Assembly (NCBI GenBank): GCA_963767835.1
Contig: CAVYFY010000019.1
Location: forward strand, 124,001 to 188,000
Source of the DNA: SIAQ01 sp963767835
GTDB taxonomy: Bacteria; Planctomycetota; Planctomycetia; Gemmatales; Gemmataceae
Length of the DNA stretch: 64,000 nucleotides
Direction: 5' to 3'
Both the position numbers and the translations under genes were made by a program. Below, piece after piece: positions 8,168 through 18,777 of this stretch (the first letter of the stretch is position 1; each line of letters opens with the position of its first letter). The notes under the pieces were generated by a model. That model was not told the origin of the DNA and made no database searches. It was given only the letters and a program-made list of their open reading frames with translations.

Positions 8168-11100
8168 TTATTTCAACGTCTGCAAATACGCGATCAAATC
8201 GACAAACTCACGCCGGCTCAACGTCGCTTCCTGCCCCTCCGGCATCACCGAGACCTTCGAGACCGTTCGGCTCTCGATATCGCTCTTCAAGACGCGCTCG
8301 TCCTTGTCGAGATTGAGCACGCGCAGGTGCTTGCCCTCGTCCTTGACCAGGCCGGTGAGCGTTTTGCCGTTCTTTGGTCTCGATCATTTCGACTTCCCAG
8401 CCGGTCTTGATGATCTTGGACGGAAACAAGACCGATTCGATCAGGTAGTCAACTTTTTGCTGGGCGACGCCCTTGAGCGACGGGGCCAACAGCGTGGTCG
8501 CCGTCGCCGTCGTGTGGCATTTGGTGCAGGCGTTGCGCTCGAAGACTTGCAGCCCCATCGCGGCTCGCTTGCTGCGGTCGGCGGCGGGCATGTCGGCGAT
8601 TTCCTTGAGGGCGATATTTCGTCAGGGCGTCCTTGTCAACGACCGGGCAGTGGGCCGCTTCCCAGAAATCCGTCGAACGGTGTCCAGGTCGTCCTTAACG
8701 AGCAGCGCAGATCTTTCTCGATGCAAATCCGTCGTGCAGCCCTTCGTGATTTTCAACCAAAGCGAGAGATACGGGCTCCCTGTGAACATTCGCCACCAAC
8801 GCACGGTTTCCATGCGAACGAGAGGATCATCGTGTTTCAGCAGCTTTGAACCACACGTTTCGTCCTTGCGTTTGTCTTCGAACGCGGGCAATCGTCGATA
8901 GGCACTTCGATCGAATCCTCAAATTTCGTCTTCGGATTGAGCACGCTTGGCCAAAGCCGTCGGCGGCGAGCGAATCGGCCTTGGCGCCGAAGCGCCGGGC
9001 CAGCGTGTGGGCCGCTATGCTGCAGCTCCTTGTTGTTCGATTGCAATTGCCCGCTGATTTGCTTCAAGGCGAACGGCGTCGGGCCTTCGCGATTCGAGGA
9101 ACTCGAAGATCACCAGTTGATCGGCCGGCGACGCGATCTTGAGCTGCCCCTTCTCGACCGCTTCGATGAGCCGTTTGCCCGCGGCGGCGCTGAGCTTCGT
9201 GGACGCCAGGCTGCCCCCCGCTTTCGCTTTCAGCACCAGAACGGCCTTGGCGATGGTCGCCGTCGGCAGATCGTCGCGCGCGATCAGTTTCTCCAGCGCC
9301 GGCACAATCGACGCATCGCCGTCGAGCCTCGCGACCTCCAGCAGCAATTGATGATCGAGCTTGCCGGGATTTTCGAGCGCCTTGCCGAGCGCGGCCAGGG
9401 CGGCCTTCTTGGTCGGGAAATCCTCGAAGCACGCGACATCAATGGCGATCAGGCCGGCGAGGCGCACGTTGGCGTCGTCGGAGCCTAGCAACGTTGAAAT
9501 TGATTTTTCGTCTGCGTATTTGGCGAGATGCCATGCGGCTTCGTAGCGAAGATGCGGGTCGGCGGCGGCCCCTCCTTGAAGGAGAGAAACACCAGGCAGT
9601 CTGATGGCTGGATTCTTGCTTTGGTCCGGTCTCGACATTCCGGCCCCAATGACGACGGCGGGCTCTTTATCCTTAAGCACGGAGTCGCAGGTGCTCGCCA
9701 CGTCGGCTTGATGCTTCTCGTACCCGGAGGGTAGCGACGCAAGAGATCCGACGGCAGCCGGCGCACTTTCCAGTCTGGATTTTTGATCCCTGCGGCAACA
9801 GGCAGACTTCGCCTTCGTGTCGGTCTTTCGCACCAGTGCCCACAGCGCATTTGCGGCGCCCAACGGCTCTCCACTCGCGTGGCCGCATGTTCGCCAAGTT
9901 TCTTCGGCGATATCTTCACCACGCTTTGACGATTTCGTTCATCGCCTTCTCTCGAATCAGATGATCCGGCGACCCCAGCGCGCATCGATCGCGTAATCGT
10001 CGATTCTTCCACTCCGCCGCATCGAGCTTGTGCTTGACGACGGGCCGATCCTTGCCGATGTACTTCAAACGCCAGATGCGGCCGGTCATGTCGCTTTCGT
10101 CATCGCGGCCGTACCAGTCGGCGATGAGCAGGCTGCCATCGACATCGAGATGGATGTGGCTCGGGCGGAAGTGCGGGTCGGTGCAGGCGACCAGCGTCTC
10201 CTTCTGCCTTGACGTTGTTGCGGTCGTCGAGGATGAAGCGGAAGATGCCGCGATTGGGGCCGGCGAAACCGTGTCGGCCCCAGTTGCAGGCGAAGAGGTT
10301 GCCCTGATATTCCTGCGGGAAATTGGCGGCGTAATAGCGCATGAGCTGGGTGTGAGCGCCGCCGTGGACTTCCTCGCAAGGCGGGGCGAGCGGATGTCGG
10401 CCCGCGAGCCATTCGTTGGAGATGCCGGGCCGGCTGTAGCAATGATAATCGACGCCTTCAATGACGCGGACGAAGCGATCGGGATTGCCTTCGCCGTTGG
10501 AAAGAAGCCAAAGCTGGCCGAACGGATCGTACTCGAAGGAGTAGGGGACGCGCAGGCCGTGAACCAAACGCTCCATCTTGGTGCCGTCGGGGTTCATGCG
10601 CATGATCATGCCGGAGTTGCCACGGGCGGAGAGCTTGCCGTCGGGGCCGTGGATGTCGATCTTGTGATCGCCGACGGACATATAGAGTTTGCCGTCGGGG
10701 CCCCATTCGAGGACGAACATGCCGAAGGGGTTCCAGGCTTTGTTCTTGTCGGTGAGGATGGCCTTTTTGTTGATGGCGAGGGGTTTGGGTTTCGCCTGGC
10801 CGCCGCCCAGGGCGGCGGCTTGGAGGACGTCACCCGGTTTGTTTTCCAAGCCGCCGCCCTGGGCGGCGGCCGGCGGAATGTCATACGTGTATAGGTAATT
10901 ATTCGCAGTCAGCCAAAGTTTGTCGCCCTTGACGGCGATACCCATGACGGGGTCGTCGAAGCCGTCGGCGATCAGGGTGCGCGTGAACCCGCCTTTGCCG
11001 TCGGGGTCGAGGCGGATGACCGGATTGGCGAACGGCTTGATTGGCGAGCCGGGCGGGCCGTAGCGGTAGGTATGGCTCTCGCTGACGATGATGCGGCCCT

Positions 11101-11845
11101 TGTCGTCGAGTGTCATGGTGATCGGATTGATGATGACTGGATCGGCGGCGACCAGCTCAATCACGAAATCCTTCGGCACAACGAAATGTTTGAGCTGCTC
11201 CTGGGCGGACAGGCGTTTGGTGACCGTCTTGTCCACGGTGTTGAAGCCGTAACCGAAGCGATCGCTGCCGCCTTTGCCGACGGGGCCGCCCGTGAGGTTC
11301 CAGGGGCCGATTGAGGGATCGCCGAGCGGGATGGCAGCGAACCAGGTCGAATCATCAAAGTCGGCCTTGGTCCAGGCGTTAACCGGCCCCTTACGGGGCT
11401 CGGCTCGCCCGATTTTCGTTTTTTCGTCGGTCACGACGAACAGGTCTTTCTTGTCGGCGGTCTTGATGTGCAGCCTCGCGATGGCGCCCGCGACGCCGCC
11501 TTGATTGGTCGCCTGGATCGCGAGCACGTTCTTGCCGACGACGAGGTGTTTGGCGACATCGTATTTGTCAACGCTCGACCAATCTTTGCCATCGCCGACC
11601 TTTTGGCCGTTGACATGAGCGACGTAGAGATTGTCGGCGGTGACCCACAATTCCGCGGAAGCCGGCTTCGCTGCCAGGGTGAAGGAGAGCCGTAGATAGC
11701 GTGGCTCATTGTTCTGCGGCACCGTGTTGGCGTCGGGCTCGTCCCAGACCCACTTCGCGCCGCCCCAGGTGTCGGCGGTTTGTGGATGGAGCGGACCGGC
11801 GAGAGAGAGGATCAAAGCGGCCGTCAGCAATAAGATGTTTTTCAT
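8168..11845 (-). pseudogene. PVC-type heme-binding CxxCH protein, multiply frameshifted
   Basis: A secreted protein (signal peptide MKNILLLTAALILSLAGPLH) starting at ATG 11845. The first frame reads a sugar-binding-like domain, then a six-bladed propeller of the membrane-bound dehydrogenase type (FVIELVAADPVIINPITMTLDDKGR, ESHTYRYG, NGEGNPDRFVRVIEGVDYHCY). It breaks near 10205, and coding continues in other frames: SHIHLDVDGSLLIADWYGRDDES, HEAT-like repeats (LRYEAAWHLAKYADEKSIS) around 9440-9520, then a cytochrome c site NACTKCHTTATATTLL at about 8520 and a final segment ending FVDLIAYLQTLK at 8170. At least six frame changes are needed. The architecture matches a family expanded in planctomycetes. 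It is either decaying or lies in a poorly sequenced stretch. Confidence 0.8.
10796..10873. repeat. Palindrome inside the heme protein gene
   Basis: The arms GCCGCCGCCCAGGGCGGCGGC and its reverse complement plus TTGGA/TCCAA form a hairpin of about 28 bp per arm, each arm itself palindromic. On the minus strand it is read in frame as an Ala/Gly/Leu/Gln-rich stretch (PPAAAQGGGLENKPGD, then LQAAALGGGQ) inside a propeller blade. Confidence 0.85.
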
Positions 11846-11932
11846 CGCAACCTCGATGGCATTGGTTACCGGATGTTGTCAGCATATCACAATGCCATTG
11901 CGATGGTAGATCGCCGAGGATCAGGAGAGACC

Positions 11933-13170
11933 ATGCAGGAAGCGCACGATCCCTATGCCGCGTTGCGCCAGCGCGATTATTGCTTGCTGCTTTCGAGCAA
12001 CGTGCTGGCGGCGATGAGCGCCGAGGTGCAATTCACGGTCGTCGAATGGGAGATCTTCGAGCGGACCAAATCGCTTGAGCTGATGGGCTATGCGGGATTG
12101 GCGCAGTTTCTGCCGCTCTTGTTGCTCGCACTGCCGGCGGGGCAGTTGGCAGATCGCTTTAGCCGAAAGTACCTGTTGATGATCGCGCATGCGACGATGG
12201 CCTCGACATCGCTGGGTCTCTTCTTCGTGTCATACTTGCAAGCGCCGCCTGAGTTGATCTTTGTGTTTTTGGCGCTCGCGGGGGTAGCGCGAGCGCTGGG
12301 GATGCCGGCGCGGGCGTCGCTGATTCCGCTCGTGGTGCCGGCGGAGGTGCTGGGCAATGCGGTCACCTGGTCGAGCACCGGCTTTCAGATCGCGATGATG
12401 GCGGGACCGGCCCTGGGCGGGCTGCTGCTGGCGCTGACGCGTGCGCCGGCCCTGGCTTACCTGTGTACGGTCGTCCTTTTGTGCAGTTGCGCCGCGTTGG
12501 TGTCTAAGATGCGGCCCAGGCATTCACCGCCATCGACGGAGCCACGCAACCTGCGGACTTTCCTGGGGGGCGTGCGTTTTGTCTGGGGCAGCAAACTCTT
12601 GTTCGCGGCGATCACGCTGGACCTGTTCGCGGTGCTGTTCGGCGGCTGCACGGCGCTGCTGGCGCCATTCGCAAAGCAAATCTTATTCACGGGTGAGACC
12701 GGCTACGGCGTCCTGCGCCCGCCCCCGCAATCGGCGCCTTCGCAATGGCGATTCTGATGGCCCATCGCCGACCATTGGCGCGGCCGGGGCGGACGCTGCT
12801 ATGGGCGGTCGCCGGCTTCGGCGTGGCGACGATTGCGTTCGGGCTGTCGGACAACTTCTACCTGTCGTTCGCCATGCTTTTCTTGACAGGCGTCTTCGAC
12901 AACATCAGCGTGGTCATTCGGGGCACCTTGATGCAAGTATTGACGCCGGACGCGATGCGCGGCCGAGTCGCGGCGGTGAATTCGTTGTTCATCAGCTCGA
13001 CGAATCAGCTCGGCGCCTTCGAATCGGGCATCACCGCCCACTGGTTCGGGTTGTGGCAGTCGGTGGTGTTCGGCGGTTATGCGACGATCGCGGTAGTCGC
13101 CTTTTCTGCTTTGCGCTGGCGGGAGCTGCGACATCTGGAGCCGCTGAACCGATTGAAAGCGGATGTGTGA
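11933..13170 (+). CDS. MFS transporter, about 412 aa, one frameshift
   Basis: ATG 11933 follows AGGAGA at suitable spacing. The protein has about 12 hydrophobic segments and the family signature LPAGQLADRFSRKYLL between helices 2 and 3, resembling EntS-type (drug/siderophore exporter) members. The frame breaks at about 12716-12721: FTGETGYGVLR reads in the first frame and APAIGAFAMAILM in another, ending at TGA 13170. Restoring one missing G in a GC run (CGCCCGCCCCCGC) rejoins them at the normal family length. It is divergent from the heme protein gene, 87 bases away. The substrate cannot be told. Confidence 0.82.
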
Positions 13171-13201
13171 TCTACCAAGCCCAGAGATGAGGTGCGCCGG
13201 C

Positions 13202-13828
13202 CTACGGCCGCCACACCGGCTCCAGATCGAGCACAAAGCCGGGCAGTTCCGGATCGCCGCTGACGCTCTGCGGGTTGTCAAGCACCTGCACCGGGTGGCC
13301 GGGGCGGTAGATGTGGACCTGCATTTTATTTGGATCGATCAGCCAGCCGAGCTGGCAGCCGTTGGCGATATACTCTTCCATCTTCTCTTGCAGTTTCTTG
13401 AGAGAGTCGCTTGGCGAGCGCACTTCGGTCAAAAAGAATGGGCAAAGCGGCGGGAACTTCTTCCGCTGCTCCGCTGTGAGCGCCGCCAGCTGCTCCGGCG
13501 AAATCCAGGACGCATCCGGCGCGCGGTTCGCGCTATTCGGCAAGATGTAGCCGCCGCTTGATCCGGAGACTTTGCCTTTGCCGAAGGCCTTCGCCCAGAT
13601 GCCGAGTTGAATGCAGACCTCGGCATCCTGAAAACCCGATTCCAGTCCCGACGGCGCCATGATGATCAACTCTCCTTCCGCGGTTCGCTCGAAACGCTTG
13701 TCGGCATTTTGCTGGCAGAAATCGAAGAACTGGTCCTGCGTCATCGGCACGGCCGGCGCCAAATGGATGCTGATTGCAGGAAATTCATATGCCGAGGGGA
13801 AACTCGTCGGTAAGGTTGCAGTGCTCAT
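13202..13828 (-). CDS. Uma2-family (DUF820) putative endonuclease, copy 1
   Basis: The protein (208 aa from ATG 13828; a second ATG at 13831 sits too close to AGGAGG) has the PD-(D/E)XK-like Uma2 fold signature: PMTQDQFFDFC, RFERTAEGELIIMAP, NRAPDASWIS, FLTEVRSPSD and LGWLIDP. Asp of PDASW and Glu/Val of EVRSPSD fit the nuclease core. Members are widespread in cyanobacteria and planctomycetes with unknown biological role. It is about three quarters identical by eye to the copy at 15117-15740, which points the other way; tdh lies between them. Confidence 0.85.
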   Translation of the reverse strand: MSTATLPTSFPSAYEFPAISIHLAPAVPMTQDQFFDFCQQNADKRFERTAEGELIIMAPSGLESGFQDAEVCIQLGIWAKAFGKGKVSGSSGGYILPNSANRAPDASWISPEQLAALTAEQRKKFPPLCPFFLTEVRSPSDSLKKLQEKMEEYIANGCQLGWLIDPNKMQVHIYRPGHPVQVLDNPQSVSGDPELPGFVLDLEPVWRP

Positions 13829-13857
13829 CATTTCCCTCCTTCTTTCCGTCTATTCTA

Positions 13858-14979
<1,122 letters not shown>

Positions 14980-15116
14980 GGGGATCTCAGGAGGCAGAAG
15001 GAAGCAAACAGCAGTGAAAATATAGCAACCGGCTGGAATGGCGGCAAATCGGGTGCGTCCTGCTGTCCATTGTCCGCGGGGCGATGTTACGCTAAGCTGA
15101 GCGAAGGAGGTGGACG

Positions 15117-15740
15117 ATGAGCACCGCAATTCTGCCGGCTTCCGATGTACCGATCAATGTCTTTCCGACGAGCATCCAGATGACGCCAGCGGTTCCGATG
15201 ACGCAGGACCAGTTTTTCGATTTCTGTCAACAGAACCCGGACAAGCGATTCGAAAGGACCGCCGAAGGAGAGCTGATTATCATGGCGCCGTGCGGACTTG
15301 ATGCGGGTTTTCAAGAGGGTGAGGTCTTCGTCCAATTGAGCGTGTGGACCAAGGCCGTCGGCAAAGGAAAAGCCGTCGGCTCCAGCGCCGGATTCATTCT
15401 GCCGAACGGGGCCAACCGTGCACCGGATGCAGCCTGGCTTTCGCCCGAGCAGTTGGCCTCGCTTACGCCGGAGCAACGCCGAAAGTTTCCGCCGCTTTGT
15501 CCCTTCTTTTTGATTGAGGTGCGTTCGCCGAGCGACGTTCGCAAGAAGCTGCAAGAAAAAATGGAGGAGTACATCGCCAACGGGTGCCGGCTTGGTTGGT
15601 TGATCGATCCCGAAAAGAAGCAGGTCCACGTTTACCGCCCCGGCCAACCGGTACAAGTGCTCGACGCCCCGACAACCATTAGCGGCGACCCGGAGCTGCC
15701 GGGATTCGTGCTCGATCTCGATCCGGTGTGGCGCCCTTGA
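15117..15740 (+). CDS. Uma2-family (DUF820) putative endonuclease, copy 2
   Basis: ATG 15117 follows GAAGGAGG six bases upstream. The 207-aa protein shares with copy 1 the blocks PMTQDQFFDFCQQN, KRFERTAEGELIIMAP, KKLQEKMEEYIANGC and SGDPELPGFVLDL. Differences are concentrated in the first 25 residues and in the central strand region. It is divergent from tdh, separated by 137 bases that must contain both promoters. The function of Uma2 proteins is not settled; a nuclease fold is inferred from the family. Confidence 0.86.
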   Translation: MSTAILPASDVPINVFPTSIQMTPAVPMTQDQFFDFCQQNPDKRFERTAEGELIIMAPCGLDAGFQEGEVFVQLSVWTKAVGKGKAVGSSAGFILPNGANRAPDAAWLSPEQLASLTPEQRRKFPPLCPFFLIEVRSPSDVRKKLQEKMEEYIANGCRLGWLIDPEKKQVHVYRPGQPVQVLDAPTTISGDPELPGFVLDLDPVWRP

Positions 15741-15922
15741 TTTCGGCATGCCCCTTTATCGTCGCGCAAAGTGCCCCCGAAAGGACGTGCTCACACTGGA
15801 CGATTCGCCCCTCGCTTGCTACCGATATTAATGACCGATGATGAAATCAACCGGCCCATCGACCCGCGGGTGGGCCTTTGTTTCGTTCTTTCCATGGGCG
15901 GGCTGGAAATGGGTGGGGAATC

Positions 15923-16237
15923 ATGACGCACACTGTATGCGAGCCGTGTAACGACTGCAAATACACCGATTGCGTGGCAGTCTGTCCAGTCGAGTGCTTT
16001 TATCAGGATGACGTGCTGCTGTATATCGACCCGGTCGATTGCATCGACTGCGAGGCGTGCGTGCCGGAATGCCCGGTCGAGGCGATCTTCGCGGAGGCCA
16101 ACGTGCCGGCGCAATGGCAGAGTTATACGCCTCTTAATGCGACCAAGTCCGCCGAGCTCAAGGCCGTCGGCGGCGACGCGCACATCACCGAAAAGCAAGA
16201 TCCCAAGGAAGGCCCCGGCTGCAAGAAAAAAGCCTGA
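15923..16237 (+). CDS. fdxA: Seven-iron (3Fe-4S/4Fe-4S) ferredoxin
   Basis: A 104-aa electron carrier starting at ATG 15923, preceded by GGGTGGGGA. The first cluster site reads CEPCNDCKYTDCVAVCPV and the second CIDCEACVPECPV, the arrangement of FdxA-type ferredoxins with one 3Fe-4S and one 4Fe-4S cluster. The tail is Lys-rich. It is the first gene of a run with ferrochelatase and an inositol-monophosphatase family protein. Planctomycete copies have the same length. The redox partner is unknown. Confidence 0.9.
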   Translation: MTHTVCEPCNDCKYTDCVAVCPVECFYQDDVLLYIDPVDCIDCEACVPECPVEAIFAEANVPAQWQSYTPLNATKSAELKAVGGDAHITEKQDPKEGPGCKKKA

Positions 16238-16239
16238 AA

Positions 16240-16309
16240 GCAGTGGTTAGTGGCGAGTGGTTAGTGGCTGTTCCACTCGCCTCTCGCCTCTCGCCACTCG
16301 CCACTACTA
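16240..16309. repeat. Palindromic repeat between fdxA and hemH
   Basis: AGTGGCGAGTGGTTAGTGG on the left faces CCACTCGCC, CTCTCGCC and CGCCACTCGCCACT on the right. It begins right after the fdxA stop and ends three bases before the hemH ATG, replacing the normal ribosome binding region. Confidence 0.8.
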
Positions 16310-16311
16310 AT

Positions 16312-17277
16312 ATGCCTGGCGTCCTGCTTATCCAACTCGGCACTCCCGATGCGCCCACGCCTGAAGCGCTTCGGCCCTACCTGCAGCAATTCCTCGGCGA
16401 CCCGCGCGTCATCGAAGATCCGCCGTGGTTTTGGCCGGTCCTATTCCGCTACATCCTGTTGACGCGTCCCGCCCAGTCGGCGGCCAAGTATCAGCGCATC
16501 TGGGACCGGGCGACCGGTTCGCCGCTCTTGCACTGGACGAAACGCCAATGCGAGTTGCTTCAAGGCGCGCTGCCCAATGTCCCCGTGCGCTTCGGCATGC
16601 AAGTCGGCAATCCGCCCGTCGCCGATGTGGTGCGCGATATGATCCGCGGCGGCGTCGATCGGCTTATCGTTGTGCCGATGTATCCGCAATACTCCGCAAC
16701 CACCTTCGCCTCCGCGACCGATGTCCTTTTCAAGTGCCTGCTGAACGAGCGCCACGTGCCGGCCCTGCGCATCGTGCCGCCGTACTATCAGCATCCGGCC
16801 TACCTGGAAGCACTGGGCCAGCTGATAAACGACGATCTGAAGAAATTGCCATGGCAGCCCGATCATCGCGTCTTGAGCTTTCACGGCATCCCGAAGCGTT
16901 ACGCCAAGGCCGGCGATCCGTACGCCACGCATGTCAAACGGACCACGCGCGAACTGGTGCATCGGCTCGGTTGGCAGCGCGGCGAATGGACGCAATCCTT
17001 CCAGTCGCTTTTCGGCCGTGAAGTTTGGCTGAAACCGTATACCGACGATGTGCTCGCCAAGCTGGCGCGGCAGGGCAAGAAGCGCGTCTTCATCGCCTTG
17101 CCCGGCTTCACGGCTGATTGCCTGGAGACGCTCGACGAGATTGGCCGCGAGTCGCGTGAGGCTTTTCAGCACGCGGGCGGCGAGGCGTTGCATGCGTGCC
17201 CGTGCCTGAACGATCATCCGGCCTGGATCGCGGCGCTGCGGAAGATCGTCGAGGAGGAAGGCTCGGGGTGGTGGTGA
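16312..17277 (+). CDS. hemH: Ferrochelatase
   Basis: The 321-aa enzyme inserts ferrous iron into protoporphyrin (or coproporphyrin) in the last steps of heme synthesis. Family motifs are the start MPGVLLIQLGTPDAP, FGMQVGNPP, VVPMYPQYSATT, LSFHGIPKRY (metal-binding His) and FTADCLETLDEI (acidic catalytic Glu), followed by CPCLNDHPAW. ATG 16312 matches the family start. Upstream in-frame codons are repeat DNA, and no Shine-Dalgarno sequence is visible. It lies in a three-gene run, 74 bases after fdxA and 49 before the next gene. A heme supply link to the CxxCH protein is plausible but not shown. Confidence 0.93.
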   Translation: MPGVLLIQLGTPDAPTPEALRPYLQQFLGDPRVIEDPPWFWPVLFRYILLTRPAQSAAKYQRIWDRATGSPLLHWTKRQCELLQGALPNVPVRFGMQVGNPPVADVVRDMIRGGVDRLIVVPMYPQYSATTFASATDVLFKCLLNERHVPALRIVPPYYQHPAYLEALGQLINDDLKKLPWQPDHRVLSFHGIPKRYAKAGDPYATHVKRTTRELVHRLGWQRGEWTQSFQSLFGREVWLKPYTDDVLAKLARQGKKRVFIALPGFTADCLETLDEIGRESREAFQHAGGEALHACPCLNDHPAWIAALRKIVEEEGSGWW

Positions 17278-17326
17278 ATTGCCGCTTGCGTATGCGAGCG
17301 CTAAACAAATGATCGAGGAAAAAATC

Positions 17327-18124
17327 ATGACCGATCTGATCCCTTTCCTGAACGCCGCCAAGGAATCTGCCCTGCGCGCCGCCGACGTGCTGGAATCGTG
17401 GCGGCACAAGTTCCAGGTCCGGGAAAAAGGCCGCGCCGATCTGGTGACGGATGCCGACCTGGCGTCGCAGCAGACGATTCAAGCGCACTTGGCGAGCCTT
17501 TTCCCCGAGCACGCTTTCCTGGGCGAAGAGGAAGGCGCGAGCAAGACGCGGCCCGGCCCCGATGCACCACCGACCTGGATCGTCGATCCGATTGACGGCA
17601 CCACCAATTACGTCCACGATTTCCCGTTTTATTGCATCTCGATCGGCCTGCAAATCGCTGGCGAACTCGTGGTCGGGGTCGTCTATGACCCGCCGCGCCA
17701 GGAGATGTTCGCCGCCGCCCAAGGACACGGCGCCTGGCTCAACGAACGCCGCCTGCAAACCAGCCCCGTCGCCGCGCTTGGGCAGGCGCTCCTATCCACC
17801 GGATTCCCGCCCGATATCCGCGGCGCCGAGCGTGCGCTCGAGTGGTGGCACTATTTTTCGTTCCACGCCCAATCGCTGCGCCGCACCGGCTCGACCGCGC
17901 TGAACATGGCGTACGTTGCCGCCGGGCGATTCGATGGTTTCTGGGCTTTTGACAACCACGTCTGGGATGTCGCCGGCGCCGCGGTCCTGGTGCGCGAAGC
18001 CGGGGGCACCGTCACCAATATCGACGGCGGCGCCTACGATCCCTATACCGCCGACGCGCTCGTGAGCAACGGGCTGCTGCATCCGCTCTTGGTCGAAATT
18101 TTCCGCAAGGGATTGCCGACATGA
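17327..18124 (+). CDS. Inositol monophosphatase family protein
   Basis: A 265-aa Mg-dependent phosphatase of the IMPase/CysQ/FIG superfamily. Metal-site motifs are LVTDADLASQ, FLGEEEG, WIVDPIDGTTNYVH and the C-terminal WDVAGAAVLVREAGG. ATG 17327 has GAGGAA 8 bases upstream and is preferred to ATG 17309 and TTG 17279. The substrate could be inositol phosphate, PAP or fructose bisphosphate; sequence alone does not decide. It is co-directional with hemH and its stop touches the stop of the convergent HTH gene. Confidence 0.9.
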   Translation: MTDLIPFLNAAKESALRAADVLESWRHKFQVREKGRADLVTDADLASQQTIQAHLASLFPEHAFLGEEEGASKTRPGPDAPPTWIVDPIDGTTNYVHDFPFYCISIGLQIAGELVVGVVYDPPRQEMFAAAQGHGAWLNERRLQTSPVAALGQALLSTGFPPDIRGAERALEWWHYFSFHAQSLRRTGSTALNMAYVAAGRFDGFWAFDNHVWDVAGAAVLVREAGGTVTNIDGGAYDPYTADALVSNGLLHPLLVEIFRKGLPT

Positions 18125-18496
18125 TCATTTCGCCCGAACCGAATGCCTTCTTGGAACGCTCATAGTGCGCAGGCGGGAACGCCAGTAGTCCGGGTTCAGG
18201 CGAATTTCATGCATGAACCGCTTGGCGATGTCGCTGGGAACATTTTCATCATGCTCCCAAGCTCGCACCGTCTGCACTGACACGCCGAGAAATGCCGCGA
18301 ACACCGCCTGGCTGGCTCCGATCATCCTGCGCGTAGTCTTGACCGTCTCTGCATCACAAGGCGGCGGTCCGGCCGGCTTCTCCACGCGATGGCAGTTGAA
18401 TGCCGTCTCAATATCGGCGCCGCTCTGCAAGGACTCCACAAACCCTTTCAGGCTTTCGACGATCTGCTGACCGATTCGTTTCTTGCTTTGCTTCAT
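18125..18496 (-). CDS. HTH (XRE-like) regulator or antitoxin, 123 aa
   Basis: The C-terminal half carries a helix-turn-helix of the type found in HigA/MqsA-like antitoxins: TRRMIGASQAVFAAFLGVSV followed by QTVRAWEHDENVPS. The N-terminal half (SLKGFVESLQSGADIETAF) is a helical segment common in these proteins. No complete toxin gene is adjacent: the 200 bases upstream hold only a short open stretch ending KELEERSGKK, which could be a remnant of a partner. An orphan regulator is therefore as likely as an antitoxin. Confidence 0.75.
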   Translation of the reverse strand: MKQSKKRIGQQIVESLKGFVESLQSGADIETAFNCHRVEKPAGPPPCDAETVKTTRRMIGASQAVFAAFLGVSVQTVRAWEHDENVPSDIAKRFMHEIRLNPDYWRSRLRTMSVPRRHSVRAK

Positions 18497-18609
18497 AGTT
18501 GTTCGTTACTTCTTTCCGGAGCGTTCCTCCAATTCCTTTTCAATCATTGCAAGCCGTTTTTGTTCAGGGGGGCTTGCCAAGAATCTGAAACGCTTTTGAA
18601 AAAAAACAT

Positions 18610-18670
18610 GAGGAAGGCAGGAAAGCAGGAAACCAATGATCCGAATTTTCTTGCTTTCCTGCGTTCCTTA
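18610..18670. repeat. Imperfect palindrome of GCAGGAAAGCAGGAA units
   Basis: AGGAAGGCAGGAAAGCAGG faces CTTGCTTTCCTGCGTTCCTTA across a loop of about 14 bases. It lies upstream of the rhomboid gene and beside a run of eight A. No gene is seen in 18497-18777. Confidence 0.7.
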
Positions 18671-18777
18671 GTTGCATTATGAGTTCGAGTTTTTGGGCAA
18701 AGCCCTTCCACGCCTCGGATTTCGACCTATGCTTGCATGGCGTTCCATCTCATCGTTTCTCGCGGCGGAGATTGCCC

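Noticed and set aside
18497..18610. Toxin gene upstream of the HTH protein
   Set aside because: Only a short open stretch ending KELEERSGKK is present, with no start and no toxin motif.
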